This document shows positions 10,958 through 24,100 of a stretch of DNA of 64,000 nucleotides, piece by piece. The stretch is taken from assembly GCA_964057225.1 (NCBI GenBank), contig OZ059900.1:15887638-15951637 (forward strand), given 5' to 3'. Origin of the DNA: Auanema rhodensis. Its lineage: Eukaryota > Nematoda > Chromadorea > Rhabditida > Rhabditidae. The translations under genes and the position numbers were made by a program. The first letter of the stretch is position 1, and every line of letters begins with the position of its first letter. The notes beneath the pieces were generated by a model, which saw only the letters and a program-made list of their open reading frames with translations, did no database searches and was not told the origin of the DNA.

Positions 10958-13900
10958 CTTATGGCTAATATTGATTAAATCGATTTTTGTTCATATGAGT
11001 CGTCAAATGCAACGAATTTCAGCGTGTTACATACTAAAATGAAGCATTTTACATGCTGAACACTATAAAAATACAAAAACACAGTATTTCCCATGAGAAA
11101 TATTTTATTATGCTGGAAAACCAGTTTTTGGAAATTTCGCTGTAAACAAGGTTTTGACTTACGATTTCATGTGTTCAAACTCATGCAATGTCAATGAAAC
11201 CTAGCTCAAAATTGTTCCTACAACGTCTAGTTCCACTTTCACGACAACAAAACAGGGGTTAGAAAATTAAGGAAATTAGCATATTCTGAGGGCACGCCCC
11301 TTATGGCTAATATTGATTAAATCGATTTTTGTTCATATGAGTCGTCAAATGCAACGAATTTCAGCGTGTTACATACTAAAATGAAGCATTTCACATGCTG
11401 AACACTAGAAAAATACAAAAACACAGTATTTCCCATGAGAAATATTTTATTATGCTGGAAAACCAGTTTTTGGAAATTTCGCTGTAAACAAGGTTTTGAC
11501 TTACGATTTCATGTGTTCAAACTCATGCAATGTCAATGAAACCTAGCTCAAAATTGTTCGTACAACGTCTAGTTCCACTTTCACGACAAAAAAACAGGGG
11601 TTAGAAAATTGAGGAAATTAGCATAATCTGAGGGCACGCCCCTTATGGCTAATATTGATTAAATCGATTTTTGTTCATATGAGTCGTCAAATGCAATTAA
11701 TTTCAGCGTGTCACATACTAAAATGAAGCATTTTACATGCTGAACACTAAAAAAATACAAAAACACAGTATTTCCCATGAGAAATATTTTATTATGCTGG
11801 AAAACGAGTTTTTGGAAATTTCGCTGTAAACAAGGTTTTGACTTACGATTTCATGTGTTCAAACTCATGCAATGTCAATGAAATCTAGCTCAAAATTGTT
11901 CCTACAACGTCTAGTTCCACTTTCACGACAAAAAAACAGGGGTTAGAAAATTAAGGAAATTAGCAGATTCTGAGGGCACGCCCTTTATGGCTTATATTGA
12001 TTAAATCGATTTTTGTTCATATGAGTCGTCAAATGCAACGAATTTCAGCGTGTTACATACTAAAATGAAACATTTTACATGCTGAACACTATAAAAATAC
12101 AAAAACACAGTATTTCCCATGAGAAATATTTTATTATGCTGGAAAACCAGTTTTTGGAAATTTCGCTGTAAACAAGGTTTTGACTTACGATTTCATGTGT
12201 TCAAACTCATGCAATGTCAATGAAACCTAGCTCAAAATTGTTCCTACAACGTCTAGTTCCACTTTCACGACAACAAAACAGGGGTTAGAAAATTAAGGAA
12301 ATTAGCATAATCTGAGGGCACGCCCCTTATGGCTAATATTGATTAAATCGATTTTTGTTCATATGAGTCGTCAAATGCAATTAATTTCAGCGTGTCACAT
12401 ACTAAAATGAAGCATTTTACATGCTGAACACTAAAAAAATACAAAAACACAGTATTTCCCATGAGAAATATTTTATTATGCTGGAAAACGAGTTTTTGGA
12501 AATTTCGCTGTAAACAAGGTTTTGACTTACGATTTCATGTGTTCAAACTCATGCAATGTCAATGAAATCTAGCTCGAAATTGTTCCTACAACGTCTAGTT
12601 CCACTTTCACGACAAAAAAACAGGGGTTAGAAAATTAAGGAAATTAGCAGATTCTGAGGGCACGCCCTTTATGGCTTATATTGATTAAATCGATTTTTGT
12701 TCATATGAGTCGTCAAATGCAACGAATTTCAGCGTGTTACATACTAAAATGAAACATTTTACATGCTGAACACTATAAAAATACAAAAACACAGTATTTC
12801 CCATGAGAAATATTTTATTATGCTGGAAAACCAGTTTTTGGAAATTTCGCTGTAAACAAGGTTTTGACTTACGATTTCATGTGTTCAAACTCATGCAATG
12901 TCAATGAAACCTAGCTCAAAATTGTTCGTACAACGTCTAGTTCCACTTTCACGACAAAAAAACAGGGGTTAGAAAATTAAGGAAATTAGCATATTCTGAG
13001 GGCACGCCCCTTATGGCTAATATTGATTAAATCGATTTTTGTTCATATGAGTCGTCAAATGCAACGAATTTCAGCGTGTTACATACTAAAATGAAGCATT
13101 TTACATGCTGAACACTAAAAAAATACAAAAACACAGTATTTCCCATGAGAAATATTTTATTATGCTGGAAAACGAGTTTTTGGAAATTTCGCTGTAAACA
13201 AGGTTTTGACTTACGATTTCATGTGTTCAAACTCATGCAATGTCAATGAAACCTAGCTCAAAATTGTTCCTACAACGTCTAGTTCCACTTTCACGACAAA
13301 AAAACAGGGGTTAGAAAATTAAGGAAATTAGCATATTCTGAGGGCACGCCCCTTATGGCTAATATTGATTAAATCGATTTTTGTTCATATGAGTCGTCAA
13401 ATGCAACGAATTTCAGCGTGTTACATACTAAAATGAAGCATTTTACATGCTGAACACTAAAAAAATACAAAAACACAGTATTTCCCATGAGAAATATTTT
13501 ATTATGCTGGAAAACGAGTTTTTGGAAATTTCGCTGTAAACAAGGTTTTGACTTACGATTTCATGTGTTCAAACTCATGCAATGTCAATGAAATCTAGCT
13601 CAAAATTGTTCCTACAACGTCTAGTTCCACTTTCACGACAAAAAAACAGGGGTTAGAAAATTAAGGAAATTAGCAGATTCTGAGGGCACGCCCTTTATGG
13701 CTTATATTGATTAAATCGATTTTTGTTCATATGAGTCGTCAAATGCAACGAATTTCAGCGTGTTACATACTAAAATGAAACATTTTACATGCTGAACACT
13801 ATAAAAATACAAAAACACAGTATTTCCCATGAGAAATATTTTATTATGCTGGAAAACCAGTTTTTGGAAATTTCGCTGTAAACAAGGTTTTGACTTACGA

Positions 13901-15303
13901 TATCATGTGTTCAAACTCATGCAATGTCAATGAAACCTAGCTCAAAATTGTTCCTACAACGTCTAGTTCCACTTTCACGACAAAAAAACAGGGGTTAGAA
14001 AATTAAGGAAATTAGCATATTCTGAGGGCACGCCCCTTATGGCTAATATTGATTAAATCGATTTTTGTTCATATGAGTCGTCAAATGCAATTAATTTCAG
14101 CGTGTTACATACTAAAATGAAGCATTTTACATGCTGAACACTAAAAAAATACAAAAACACAGTATTTCCCATGAGAAATATTTTATTATGCTGGAAAACG
14201 AGTTTTTGGAAATTTCGCTGTAAACAAGGTTTTGACTTACGATTTCATGTGTTCAAACTCATGCAATGTCAATGAAATCTAGCTCAAAATTGTTCCTACA
14301 ACGTCTAGTTCCACTTTCACGACAAAAAAACAGGGGTTAGAAAATTAAGGAAATTAGCAGATTCTGAGGGCACGCCCTTTATGGCTTATATTGATTAAAT
14401 CGATTTTTGTTCATATGAGTCGTCAAATGCAACGAATTTCAGCGTGTTACATACTAAAATGAAACATTTTACATGCTGAACACTATAAAAATACAAAAAC
14501 ACAGTATTTCCCATGAGAAATATTTTATTATGCTGGAAAACCAGTTTTTGGAAATTTCGCTGTAAACAAGGTTTTGACTTACGATTTCATGTGTTCAAAC
14601 TCATGCAATGTCAATGAAACCTAGCTCAAAATTGTTCCTACAACGTCTAGTTCCACTTTCACGACAAAAAAACAGGGGTTAGAAAATTAAGGAAATTAGC
14701 ATATTCTGAGGGCACGCCCCTTATGGCTAATATTGATTAAATCGATTTTTGTTCATATGAGTCGTCAAATGCAATTAATTTCAGCGTGTTACATACTAAA
14801 ATGAAGCATTTTACATGCTGAACACTAAAAAAATACAAAAACACAGTATTTCCCATGAGAAATATTTTATTATGCTGGAAAACGAGTTTTTGGAAATTTC
14901 GCTGTAAACAAGGTTTTGACTTACGATTTCATGTGTTCAAACTCATGCAATGTCAATGAAATCTAGCTCAAAATTGTTCCTACAACGTCTAGTTCCACTT
15001 TCACGACAAAAAAACAGGGGTTAGAAAATTGAGGAAATTAGCAGATTCTGAGGGCACGCCCTTTATGGCTAATATTGATTAAATCGATTTTTGTTCATAT
15101 GAGTCGTCAAATGCAACGAATTTCAGCGTGTTACATACTAAAATGAAACATTTTACATGCTGAACACTATAAAAATACAAAAACACAGTATTTCCCATGA
15201 GAAATATTTTATTATGCTGGAAAACGAGTTTTTGGAAATTTCGCTGTAAACAAGGTTTTGACTTACGATTTCATGTGTTCAAACTCATGCAATGTCAATG
15301 AAA
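10626..15303 (+). repeat. 17-monomer higher-order repeat, copy 2
   Basis: Second copy of 4812-9489 at an offset of 5814 bp. Because no difference was noticed in 4.7 kb while neighbouring monomers differ at several sites each, the duplication is young compared with the spread of the monomer variants. The material between the copies (9490-10625) includes a tandem two-monomer duplication. Confidence 0.85.
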
Positions 15304-16758
15304 CCTAGCTCAAAATTGTTCGTACAACGTCTAGTTCCACTTTCACGACAAAAAAACAGGGGTTAGAAAATTAAGGAAATTAGCATATTCTGAGGGCACG
15401 CCCCTTATGGCTAATATTGATTAAATCGATTTTTGTTCATATGAGTCGTCAAATGCAACGAATTTCAGCGTGTTACATACTAAAATGAAGCATTTCACAT
15501 GCTGAACACTAGAAAAATACAAAAACACAGTATTTCCCATGAGAAATATTTTATTATGCTGGAAAACCAGTTTTTGGAAATTTCGCTGTAAACAAGGTTT
15601 TGACTTACGATTTCATGTGTTCAAACTCATGCAATGTCAATGAAACCTAGCTCAAAATTGTTCGTACAACGTCTAGTTCCACTTTCACGACAAAAAAACA
15701 GGGGTTAGAAAATTGAGGAAATTAGCATATTCTGAGGGCACGCCCCTTATGGCTAATATTGATTAAATCGATTTTTGTTCATATGAGTCGTCAAATGCAA
15801 TTAATTTCAGCGTGTCACATACTAATATGAAGCATTTTACATGCTGAACACTAAAAAAATACAAAAACACAGTATTTCCCATGAGAAATATTTTATTATG
15901 CTGGAAAACGAGTTTTTGGAAATTTCGCTGTAAACAAGGTTTTGACTTACGATTTCATGTGTTCAAACTCATGCAATGTCAATGAAACCTAGCTCAAAAT
16001 TGTTCCTACAACGTCTAGTTCCACTTTCACGACAAAAAAACAGGGGTTAGAAAATTAAGGAAATTAGCAGATTCTGAGGGCACGCCCTTTATGGCTTATA
16101 TTGATTAAATCGATTTTTGTTCATATGAGTCGTCAAATGCAACGAATTTCAGCGTGTTACATACTAAAATGAAACATTTTACATGCTGAACACTATAAAA
16201 ATACAAAAACACAGTATTTCCCATGAGAAATATTTTATTATGCTGGAAAACCAGTTTTTGGAAATTTCGCTGTAAACAAGGTTTTGACTTACGATTTCAT
16301 GTGTTCAAACTCATGCAATGTCAATGAAACCTAGCTCAAAATTGTTCGTACAACGTCTAGTTCCACTTTCACGACAAAAAAACAGGGGTTAGAAAATTAA
16401 GGAAATTAGCATATTCTGAGGGCACGCCCCTTATGGCTAATATTGATTAAATCGATTTTTGTTCATATGAGTCGTCAAATGCAACGAATTTCAGCGTGTT
16501 ACATACTAAAATGAAGCATTTCACATGCTGAACACTAGAAAAATACAAAAACACAGTATTTCCCATGAGAAATATTTTATTATGCTGGAAAACGAGTTTT
16601 TGGAAATTTCGCTGTAAACAAGGTTTTGACTTACGATTTCATGTGTTCAAACTCATGCAATGTCAATGAAATCTAGCTCAAAATTGTTCCTACAACGTCT
16701 AGTTCCACTTTCACGACAAAAAAACAGGGGTTAGAAAATTGAGGAAATTAGCAGATTC

Positions 16759-18468
16759 TGAGGGCACGCCCTTTATGGCTTATATTGATTAAATCGATTT
16801 TTGTTCATATGAGTCGTCAAATGCAACGAATTTCAGCGTGTTACATACTAAAATGAAACATTTTACATGCTGAACACTATAAAAATACAAAAACACAGTA
16901 TTTCCCATGAGAAATATTCTATTATGCTGGAAAACCAGTTTTTGGAAATTTCGCTGTAAACAAGGTTTTGACTTACGATTTCATGTGTTCAAACTCATGC
17001 AATGTCAATGAAACCTAGCTCAAAATTGTTCCTACAACGTCTAGTTCCACTTTCACGACAAAAAAACAGGGGTTAGAAAATTAAGGAAATTAGCATATTC
17101 TGAGGGCACGCCCCTTATGGCTAATATTGATTAAATCGATTTTTGTTCATATGAGTCGTCAAATGCAACGAATTTCAGCGTGTTACATACTAAAATGAAG
17201 CATTTCACATGCTGAACACTAGAAAAATACAAAAACACAGTATTTCTCATGAGAAATATTTTATTATGCTGGAAAACGAGTTTTTGGAAATTTCGCTGTA
17301 AACAAGGTTTTGACTTACGATTTCATGTGTTCAAACTCATGCAATGTCAATGAAATCTAGCTCAAAATTGTTCCTACAACGTCTAGTTCCACTTTCACGA
17401 CAAAAAAACAGGGGTTAGAAAATTAAGGAAATTAGCAGATTCTGAGGGCACGCCCTTTATGGCTTATATTGATTAAATCGATTTTTGTTCATATGAGTCG
17501 TCAAATGCAACGAATTTCAGCGTGTTACATACTAAAATGAAACATTTTACATGCTGAACACTATAAAAATACAAAAACACAGTATTTCCCATGAGAAATA
17601 TTTTATTATGCTGGAAAACGAGTTTTTGGAAATTTCGCTGTAAACAAGGTTTTGACTTACGATTTCATGTGTTCAAACTCATGCAATGTCAATGAAATCT
17701 AGCTCAAAATTGTTCCTACAACGTCTAGTTCCACTTTCACGACAAAAAAACAGGGGTTAGAAAATTGAGGAAATTAGCAGATTCTGAGGGCACGCCCTTT
17801 ATGGCTTATATTGATTAAATCGATTTTTGTTCATATGAGTCGTCAAATGCAACGAATTTCAGCGTGTTACATACTAAAATGAAACATTTTACATGCTGAA
17901 CACTATAAAAATACAAAAACACAGTATTTCCCATGAGAAATATTTTATTATGCTGGAAAACCAGTTTTTGGAAATTTCGCTGTAAACAAGGTTTTGACTT
18001 ACGATTTCATGTGTTCAAACTCATGCAATGTCAATGAAACCTAGCTCAAAATTGTTCCTACAACGTCTAGTTCCACTTTCACGACAAAAAAACAGGGGTT
18101 AGAAAATTAAGGAAATTAGCATATTCTGAGGGCACGCCCCTTATGGCTAATATTGATTAAATCGATTTTTGTTCATATGAGTCGTCAAATGCAACGAATT
18201 TCAGCGTGTTACATACTAAAATGAAGCATTTCACATGCTGAACACTAGAAAAATACAAAAACACAGTATTTCTCATGAGAAATATTTTATTATGCTGGAA
18301 AACGAGTTTTTGGAAATTTCGCTGTAAACAAGGTTTTGACTTACGATTTCATGTGTTCAAACTCATGCAATGTCAATGAAATCTAGCTCAAAATTGTTCC
18401 TACAACGTCTAGTTCCACTTTCACGACAAAAAAACAGGGGTTAGAAAATTAAGGAAATTAGCAGATTC
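16759..18468 (+). repeat. Three-monomer (1026-bp) duplication
   Basis: Monomers starting 16759 and 17101 match those starting 17785 and 18127: CTTAT/AAACAT/CTATAAA followed by the TTTCTCATG/AAAACGAG/AAATCTAG monomer that carries the perfect 18-bp palindrome. The offset is 1026 bp. One difference is a T-to-C at about 16919 (AAATATTCT in the first copy). Confidence 0.7.
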
Positions 18469-20824
18469 TGAGGGCACGCCCTTTATGGCTTATATTGATT
18501 AAATCGATTTTTGTTCATATGAGTCGTCAAATGCAACGAATTTCAGCGTGTTACATACTAAAATGAAACATTTTACATGCTGAACACTATAAAAATACAA
18601 AAACACAGTATTTCCCATGAGAAATATTTTATTATGCTGGAAAACCAGTTTTTGGAAATTTCGCTGTAAACAAGGTTTTGACTTACGATTTCATGTGTTC
18701 AAACTCATGCAATGTCCATGAAACCTAGCTCAAAATTGTTCGTACAACGTCTAGTTCCACTTTCACGACAAAAAAACAGGGGTTAGAAAATTAAGGAAAT
18801 TAGCATATTCTGAGGGCACGCCCCTTATGGCTAATATTGATTAAATCGATTTTTGTTCATATGAGTCGTCAAATGCAACGAATTTCAGCGTGTTACATAC
18901 TAAAATGAAGCATTTTACATGCTGAACACTAAAAAAATACAAAAACACAGTATTTCCCATGAGAAATATTTTATTATGCTGGAAAACGAGTTTTTGGAAA
19001 TTTCGCTGTAAACAAGGTTTTGACTTACGATTTCATGTGTTCAAACTCATGCAATGTCAATGAAATCTAGCTCAAAATTGTTCCTACAACGTCTAGTTCC
19101 ACTTTCACGACAAAAAAACAGGGGTTAGAAAATTAAGGAAATTAGCAGATTCTGAGGGCACGCCCTTTATGGCTTATATTGATTAAATCGATTTTTGTTC
19201 ATATGAGTCGTCAAATGCAACGAATTTCAGCGTGTTACATACTAAAATGAAACATTTTACATGCTGAACACTATAAAAATACAAAAACACAGTATTTCCC
19301 ATGAGAAATATTTTATTATGCTGGAAAACCAGTTTTTGGAAATTTCGCTGTAAACAAGGTTTTGACTTACGATTTCATGTGTTCAAACTCATGCAATGTC
19401 AATGAAACCTAGCTCAAAATTGTTCCTACAACGTCTAGTTCCACTTTCACGACAACAAAACAGGGGTTAGAAAATTAAGGAAATTAGCATATTCTGAGGG
19501 CACGCCCCTTATGGCTAATATTGATTAAATCGATTTTTGTTCATATGAGTCGTCAAATGCAACGAATTTCAGCGTGTTACATACTAAAATGAAGCATTTC
19601 ACATGCTGAACACTAGAAAAATACAAAAACACAGTATTTCCCATGAGAAATATTTTATTATGCTGGAAAACCAGTTTTTGGAAATTTCGCTGTAAACAAG
19701 GTTTTGACTTACGATTTCATGTGTTCAAACTCATGCAATGTCAATGAAACCTAGCTCAAAATTGTTCGTACAACGTCTAGTTCCACTTTCACGACAAAAA
19801 AACAGGGGTTAGAAAATTAAGGAAATTAGCATATTCTGAGGGCACGCCCCTTATGGCTAATATTGATTAAATCGATTTTTGTTCATATGAGTCGTCAAAT
19901 GCAACGAATTTCAGCGTGTTACATACTAAAATGAAGCATTTTACATGCTGAACACTAGAAAAATACAAAAACACAGTATTTCTCATGAGAAATATTTTAT
20001 TATGCTGGAAAACCAGTTTTTGGAAATTTCGCTGTAAACAAGGTTTTGACTTACGATTTCATGTGTTCAAACTCATGCAATGTCAATAAAACCTAGCTCA
20101 AAATTGTTCGTACAACGTCTAGTTCCACTTTCACGACAAAAAAACAGGGGTTAGAAAATTAAGGAAATTAGCATATTCTGAGGGCACGCCCCTTATGGCT
20201 AATATTGATTAAATCGATTTTTGTTCATATGAGTCGTCAAATGCAACGAATTTCAGCGTGTTACATACTAAAATGAAGCATTTTACATGCTGAACACTAT
20301 AAAAATACAAAAACACAGTATTTCCCATGAGAAATATTTTATTATGCTGGAAAACCAGTTTTTGGAAATTTCGCTGTAAACAAGGTTTTGACTTACGATT
20401 TCATGTGTTCAAACTCATGCAATGTCAATGAAACCTAGCTCAAAATTGTTCGTACAACGTCTAGTTCCACTTTCACGACAAAAAAACAGGGGTTAGAAAA
20501 TTAAGGAAATTAGCATATTCTGAGGGCACGCCCCTTATGGCTAATATTGATTAAATCGATTTTTGTTCATATGAGTCGTCAAATGCAACGAATTTCAGCG
20601 TGTTACATACTAAAATGAAGCATTTCACATGCTGAACACTAGAAAAATACAAAAACACAGTATTTCCCATGAGAAATATTTTATTATGCTGGAAAACCAG
20701 TTTTTGGAAATTTCGCTGTAAACAAGGTTTTGACTTACGATTTCATGTGTTCAAACTCATGCAATGTCAATGAAACCTAGCTCAAAATTGTTCGTACAAC
20801 GTCTAGTTCCACTTTCACGACAAA

Positions 20825-21175
20825 AAAACAGGGGTTAGAAAATTAAGGAAATTAGCATATTCTGAGGGCACGCCCCTTATGGCTAATATTGATTAAATCG
20901 ATTTTTGTTCATATGAGTCGTCAAATGCAACGAATTTCAGCGTGTTACATACTAAAATGAAATTTCCAGCATAAAAAAATATTTCTCATGGGAAATACTG
21001 TGTTTTTGTATTTTTCTAGTGTTCAGCATGTGAAATGCTTCATTTTAGTATGTAACACGCTGAAATTCGTTGCATTTGACGACTCATATGAACAAAAATC
21101 GATTTAATCAATATTAGCCATAAGGGGCGTGCCCTCAGAATATGCTAATTTCCTTAATTTTCTAACCCCTGTTTT
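20825..21175. repeat. Strand switch 1: large inverted repeat centre
   Basis: At this point the array turns from + to -. Sequence 20825-20961 is the exact reverse complement of 21039-21175 (137-bp arms) around a 77-bp loop. The + monomer stops after ACTAAAATGAA and joins the - sequence GAAATTTCC, sharing GAA(A). The - side then lacks 15 bp between two TTTCC copies (TTTCC joined to AGCATA) and has one T-to-A change (CATAAAAAAATA for CATAATAAAATA). Beyond the perfect arms, symmetry continues imperfectly to the window start. Mirror-image monomers are not identical (20521-20862 has TTCGTAC and A7, its mirror has TTCCTAC and CAACAAAAC), which argues against a simple assembly fold-back. Confidence 0.9.
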
Positions 21176-24100
21176 GTTGTCGTGAAAGTGGAACTAGACG
21201 TTGTAGGAACAATTTTGAGCTAGGTTTCATTGACATTGCATGAGTTTGAACACATGAAATCGTAAGTCAAAACCTTGTTTACAGCGAAATTTCCAAAAAC
21301 TGGTTTTCCAGCATAATAAAATATTTCTCATGGGAAATACTGTGTTTTTGTATTTTTCTAGTGTTCAGCATGTAAAATGCTTCATTTTAGTATGTAACAC
21401 GCTGAAATTCGTTGCATTTGACGACTCATATGAACAAAAATCGATTTAATCAATATTAGCCATAAGGGGCGTGCCCTCAGAATATGCTAATTTCCTTAAT
21501 TTTCTAACCCCTGTTTTTTTGTCGTGAAAGTGGAACTAGACGTTGTACGAACAATTTTGAGCTAGGTTTTATTGACATTGCATGAGTTTGAACACATGAA
21601 ATCGTAAGTCAAAACCTTGTTTACAGCGAAATTTCCAAAAACTGGTTTTCCAGCATAATAAAATATTTCTCATGAGAAATACTGTGTTTTTGTATTTTTC
21701 TAGTGTTCAGCATGTAAAATGCTTCATTTTAGTATGTAACACGCTGAAATTCGTTGCATTTGACGACTCATATGAACAAAAATCGATTTAATCAATATTA
21801 GCCATAAGGGGCGTGCCCTCAGAATATGCTAATTTCCTTAATTTTCTAACCCCTGTTTTTTGTCGTGAAAGTGGAACTAGACGTTGTACGAACAATTTTG
21901 AGCTAGGTTTTATTGACATTGCATGAGTTTGAACACATGAAATCGTAAGTCAAAACCTTGTTTACAGCGAAATTTCCAAAAACTGGTTTTCCAGCATAAT
22001 AAAATATTTCTCATGAGAAATACTGTGTTTTTGTATTTTTCTAGTGTTCAGCATGTAAAATGCTTCATTTTAGTATGTAACACGCTGAAATTCGTTGCAT
22101 TTGACGACTCATATGAACAAAAATCGATTTAATCAATATTAGCCATAAGGGGCGTGCCCTCAGAATATGCTAATTTCCTTAATTTTCTAACCCCTGTTTT
22201 TTGTCGTGAAAGTGGAACTAGACGTTGTAGGAACAATTTTGAGCTAGGTTTCATTGACATTGCATGAGTTTGAACACATGAAATCGTAAGTCAAAACCTT
22301 GTTTACAGCGAAATTTCCAAAAACTGGTTTTCCAGCATAATAAAATATTTCTCATGGGAAATACTGTGTTTTTGTATTTTTATAGTGTTCAGCATGTAAA
22401 ATGCTTCATTTTAGTATGTAACACGCTGAAATTCGTTGCATTTGACGACTCATATGAACAAAAATCGATTTAATCAATATTAGCCATAAGGGGCGTGCCC
22501 TCAGAATATGCTAATTTCCTTAATTTTCTAACCCCTGTTTTTTTGTCGTGAAAGTGGAACTAGACGTTGTACGAACAATTTTGAGCTAGGTTTTATTGAC
22601 ATTGCATGAGTTTGAACACATGAAATCGTAAGTCAAAACCTTGTTTACAGCGAAATTTCCAAAAACTGGTTTTCCAGCATAATAAAATATTTCTCATGAG
22701 AAATACTGTGTTTTTGTATTTTTCTAGTGTTCAGCATGTAAAATGCTTCATTTTAGTATGTAACACGCTGAAATTCGTTGCATTTGACGACTCATATGAA
22801 CAAAAATCGATTTAATCAATATTAGCCATAAGGGGCGTGCCCTCAGAATATGCTAATTTCCTTAATTTTCTAACCCCTGTTTTTTGTCGTGAAAGTGGAA
22901 CTAGACGTTGTACGAACAATTTTGAGCTAGGTTTTATTGACATTGCATGAGTTTGAACACATGAAATCGTAAGTCAAAACCTTGTTTACAGCGAAATTTC
23001 CAAAAACTGGTTTTCCAGCATAATAAAATATTTCTCATGGGAAATACTGTGTTTTTGTATTTTTATAGTGTTCAGCATGTAAAATGTTTCATTTTAGTAT
23101 GTAACACGCTGAAATTCGTTGCATTTGACGACTCATATGAACAAAAATCGATTTAATCAATATTAGCCATAAAGGGCGTGCCCTCAGAATATGCTAATTT
23201 CCTTAATTTTCTAACCCCTGTTTTTTTGTCGTGAAAGTGGAACTAGACGTTGTAGGAACAATTTTGAGCTAGGTTTCATTGACATTGCATGAGTTTGAAC
23301 ACATGAAATCGTAAGTCAAAACCTTGTTTACAGCGAAATTTCCAAAAACTCGTTTTCCAGCATAATAAAATATTTCTCATGGGAAATACTGTGTTTTTAT
23401 ATTTTTTTAGTGTTCAGCATGTGAAATGCTTCATTTTAGTATGTAACACGCTGAAATTAATTGCATTTGACGACTCATATGAACAAAAATCGATTTAATC
23501 AATATTAGCCATAAGGGGCGTGCCCTCAGAATATGCTAATTTCCTTAATTTTCTAACCCCTGTTTTTTTGTCGTGAAAGTGGAACTAGACGTTGTACGAA
23601 CAATTTTGAGCTAGGTTTCATTGACATTGCATGAGTTTGAACACATGAAATCGTAAGTCAAAACCTTGTTTACAGCGAAATTTCCAAAAACTGGTTTTCC
23701 AGCATAATAAAATATTTCTCATGGGAAATACTGTGTTTTTGTATTTTTCTAGTGTTCAGCATGTGAAATGCTTCATTTTAGTATGTAACACGCTGAAATT
23801 CGTTGCATTTGACGACTCATATGAACAAAAATCGATTTAATCAATATTAGCCATAAGGGGCGTGCCCTCAGAATATGCTAATTTCCTTAATTTTCTAACC
23901 CCTGTTTTTTTGTCGTGAAAGTGGAACTAGACGTTGTACGAACAATTTTGAGCTAGGTTTTATTGACATTGCATGAGTTTGAACACATGAAATCGTAAGT
24001 CAAAACCTTGTTTACAGCGAAATTTCCAAAAACTGGTTTTCCAGCATAATAAAATATTTCTCATGGGAAATACTGTGTTTTTGTATTTTTCTAGTGTTCA

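Larger units (their letters stand above)
1..20961 (+). repeat. 342-bp satellite array, long + block
   Basis: Head-to-tail tandem array. Counting from the first TGAGGGCACGCC, monomers start at 1, 343, 685, 1027 and so on every 342 bp; the 61st starts at 20521 and a 62nd is cut off after 99 bp by the strand switch. The phase is kept exactly across 20.8 kb, so there is no net insertion or deletion. Monomers differ by a limited set of recurring substitutions: CCCCTTAT/CCCTTTAT/CCTCTTAT at offset 13-14, CTAAT/CTTAT at 23, CGAAT/TTAAT at 69-70, GTGTTAC/GTGTCAC, AAGCAT/AAACAT, CTAGAAA/CTATAAA/CTAAAAA, AAAACCAG/AAAACGAG, AAACCTAG/AAATCTAG, TTCCTAC/TTCGTAC and GCATATT/GCATAAT/GCAGATT. The variants are linked into monomer classes. 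No gene, RNA or transposon is visible inside. The short spacing, lack of unique spacers and high identity indicate heterochromatic satellite DNA; the species is not identified. Confidence 0.97.

Noticed and set aside
20825-21175. Assembly fold-back artefact
   Set aside because: Not fully excluded. It is rejected as the main explanation because mirror-image monomers on the two sides carry different variants and the join has its own deletion and substitution.
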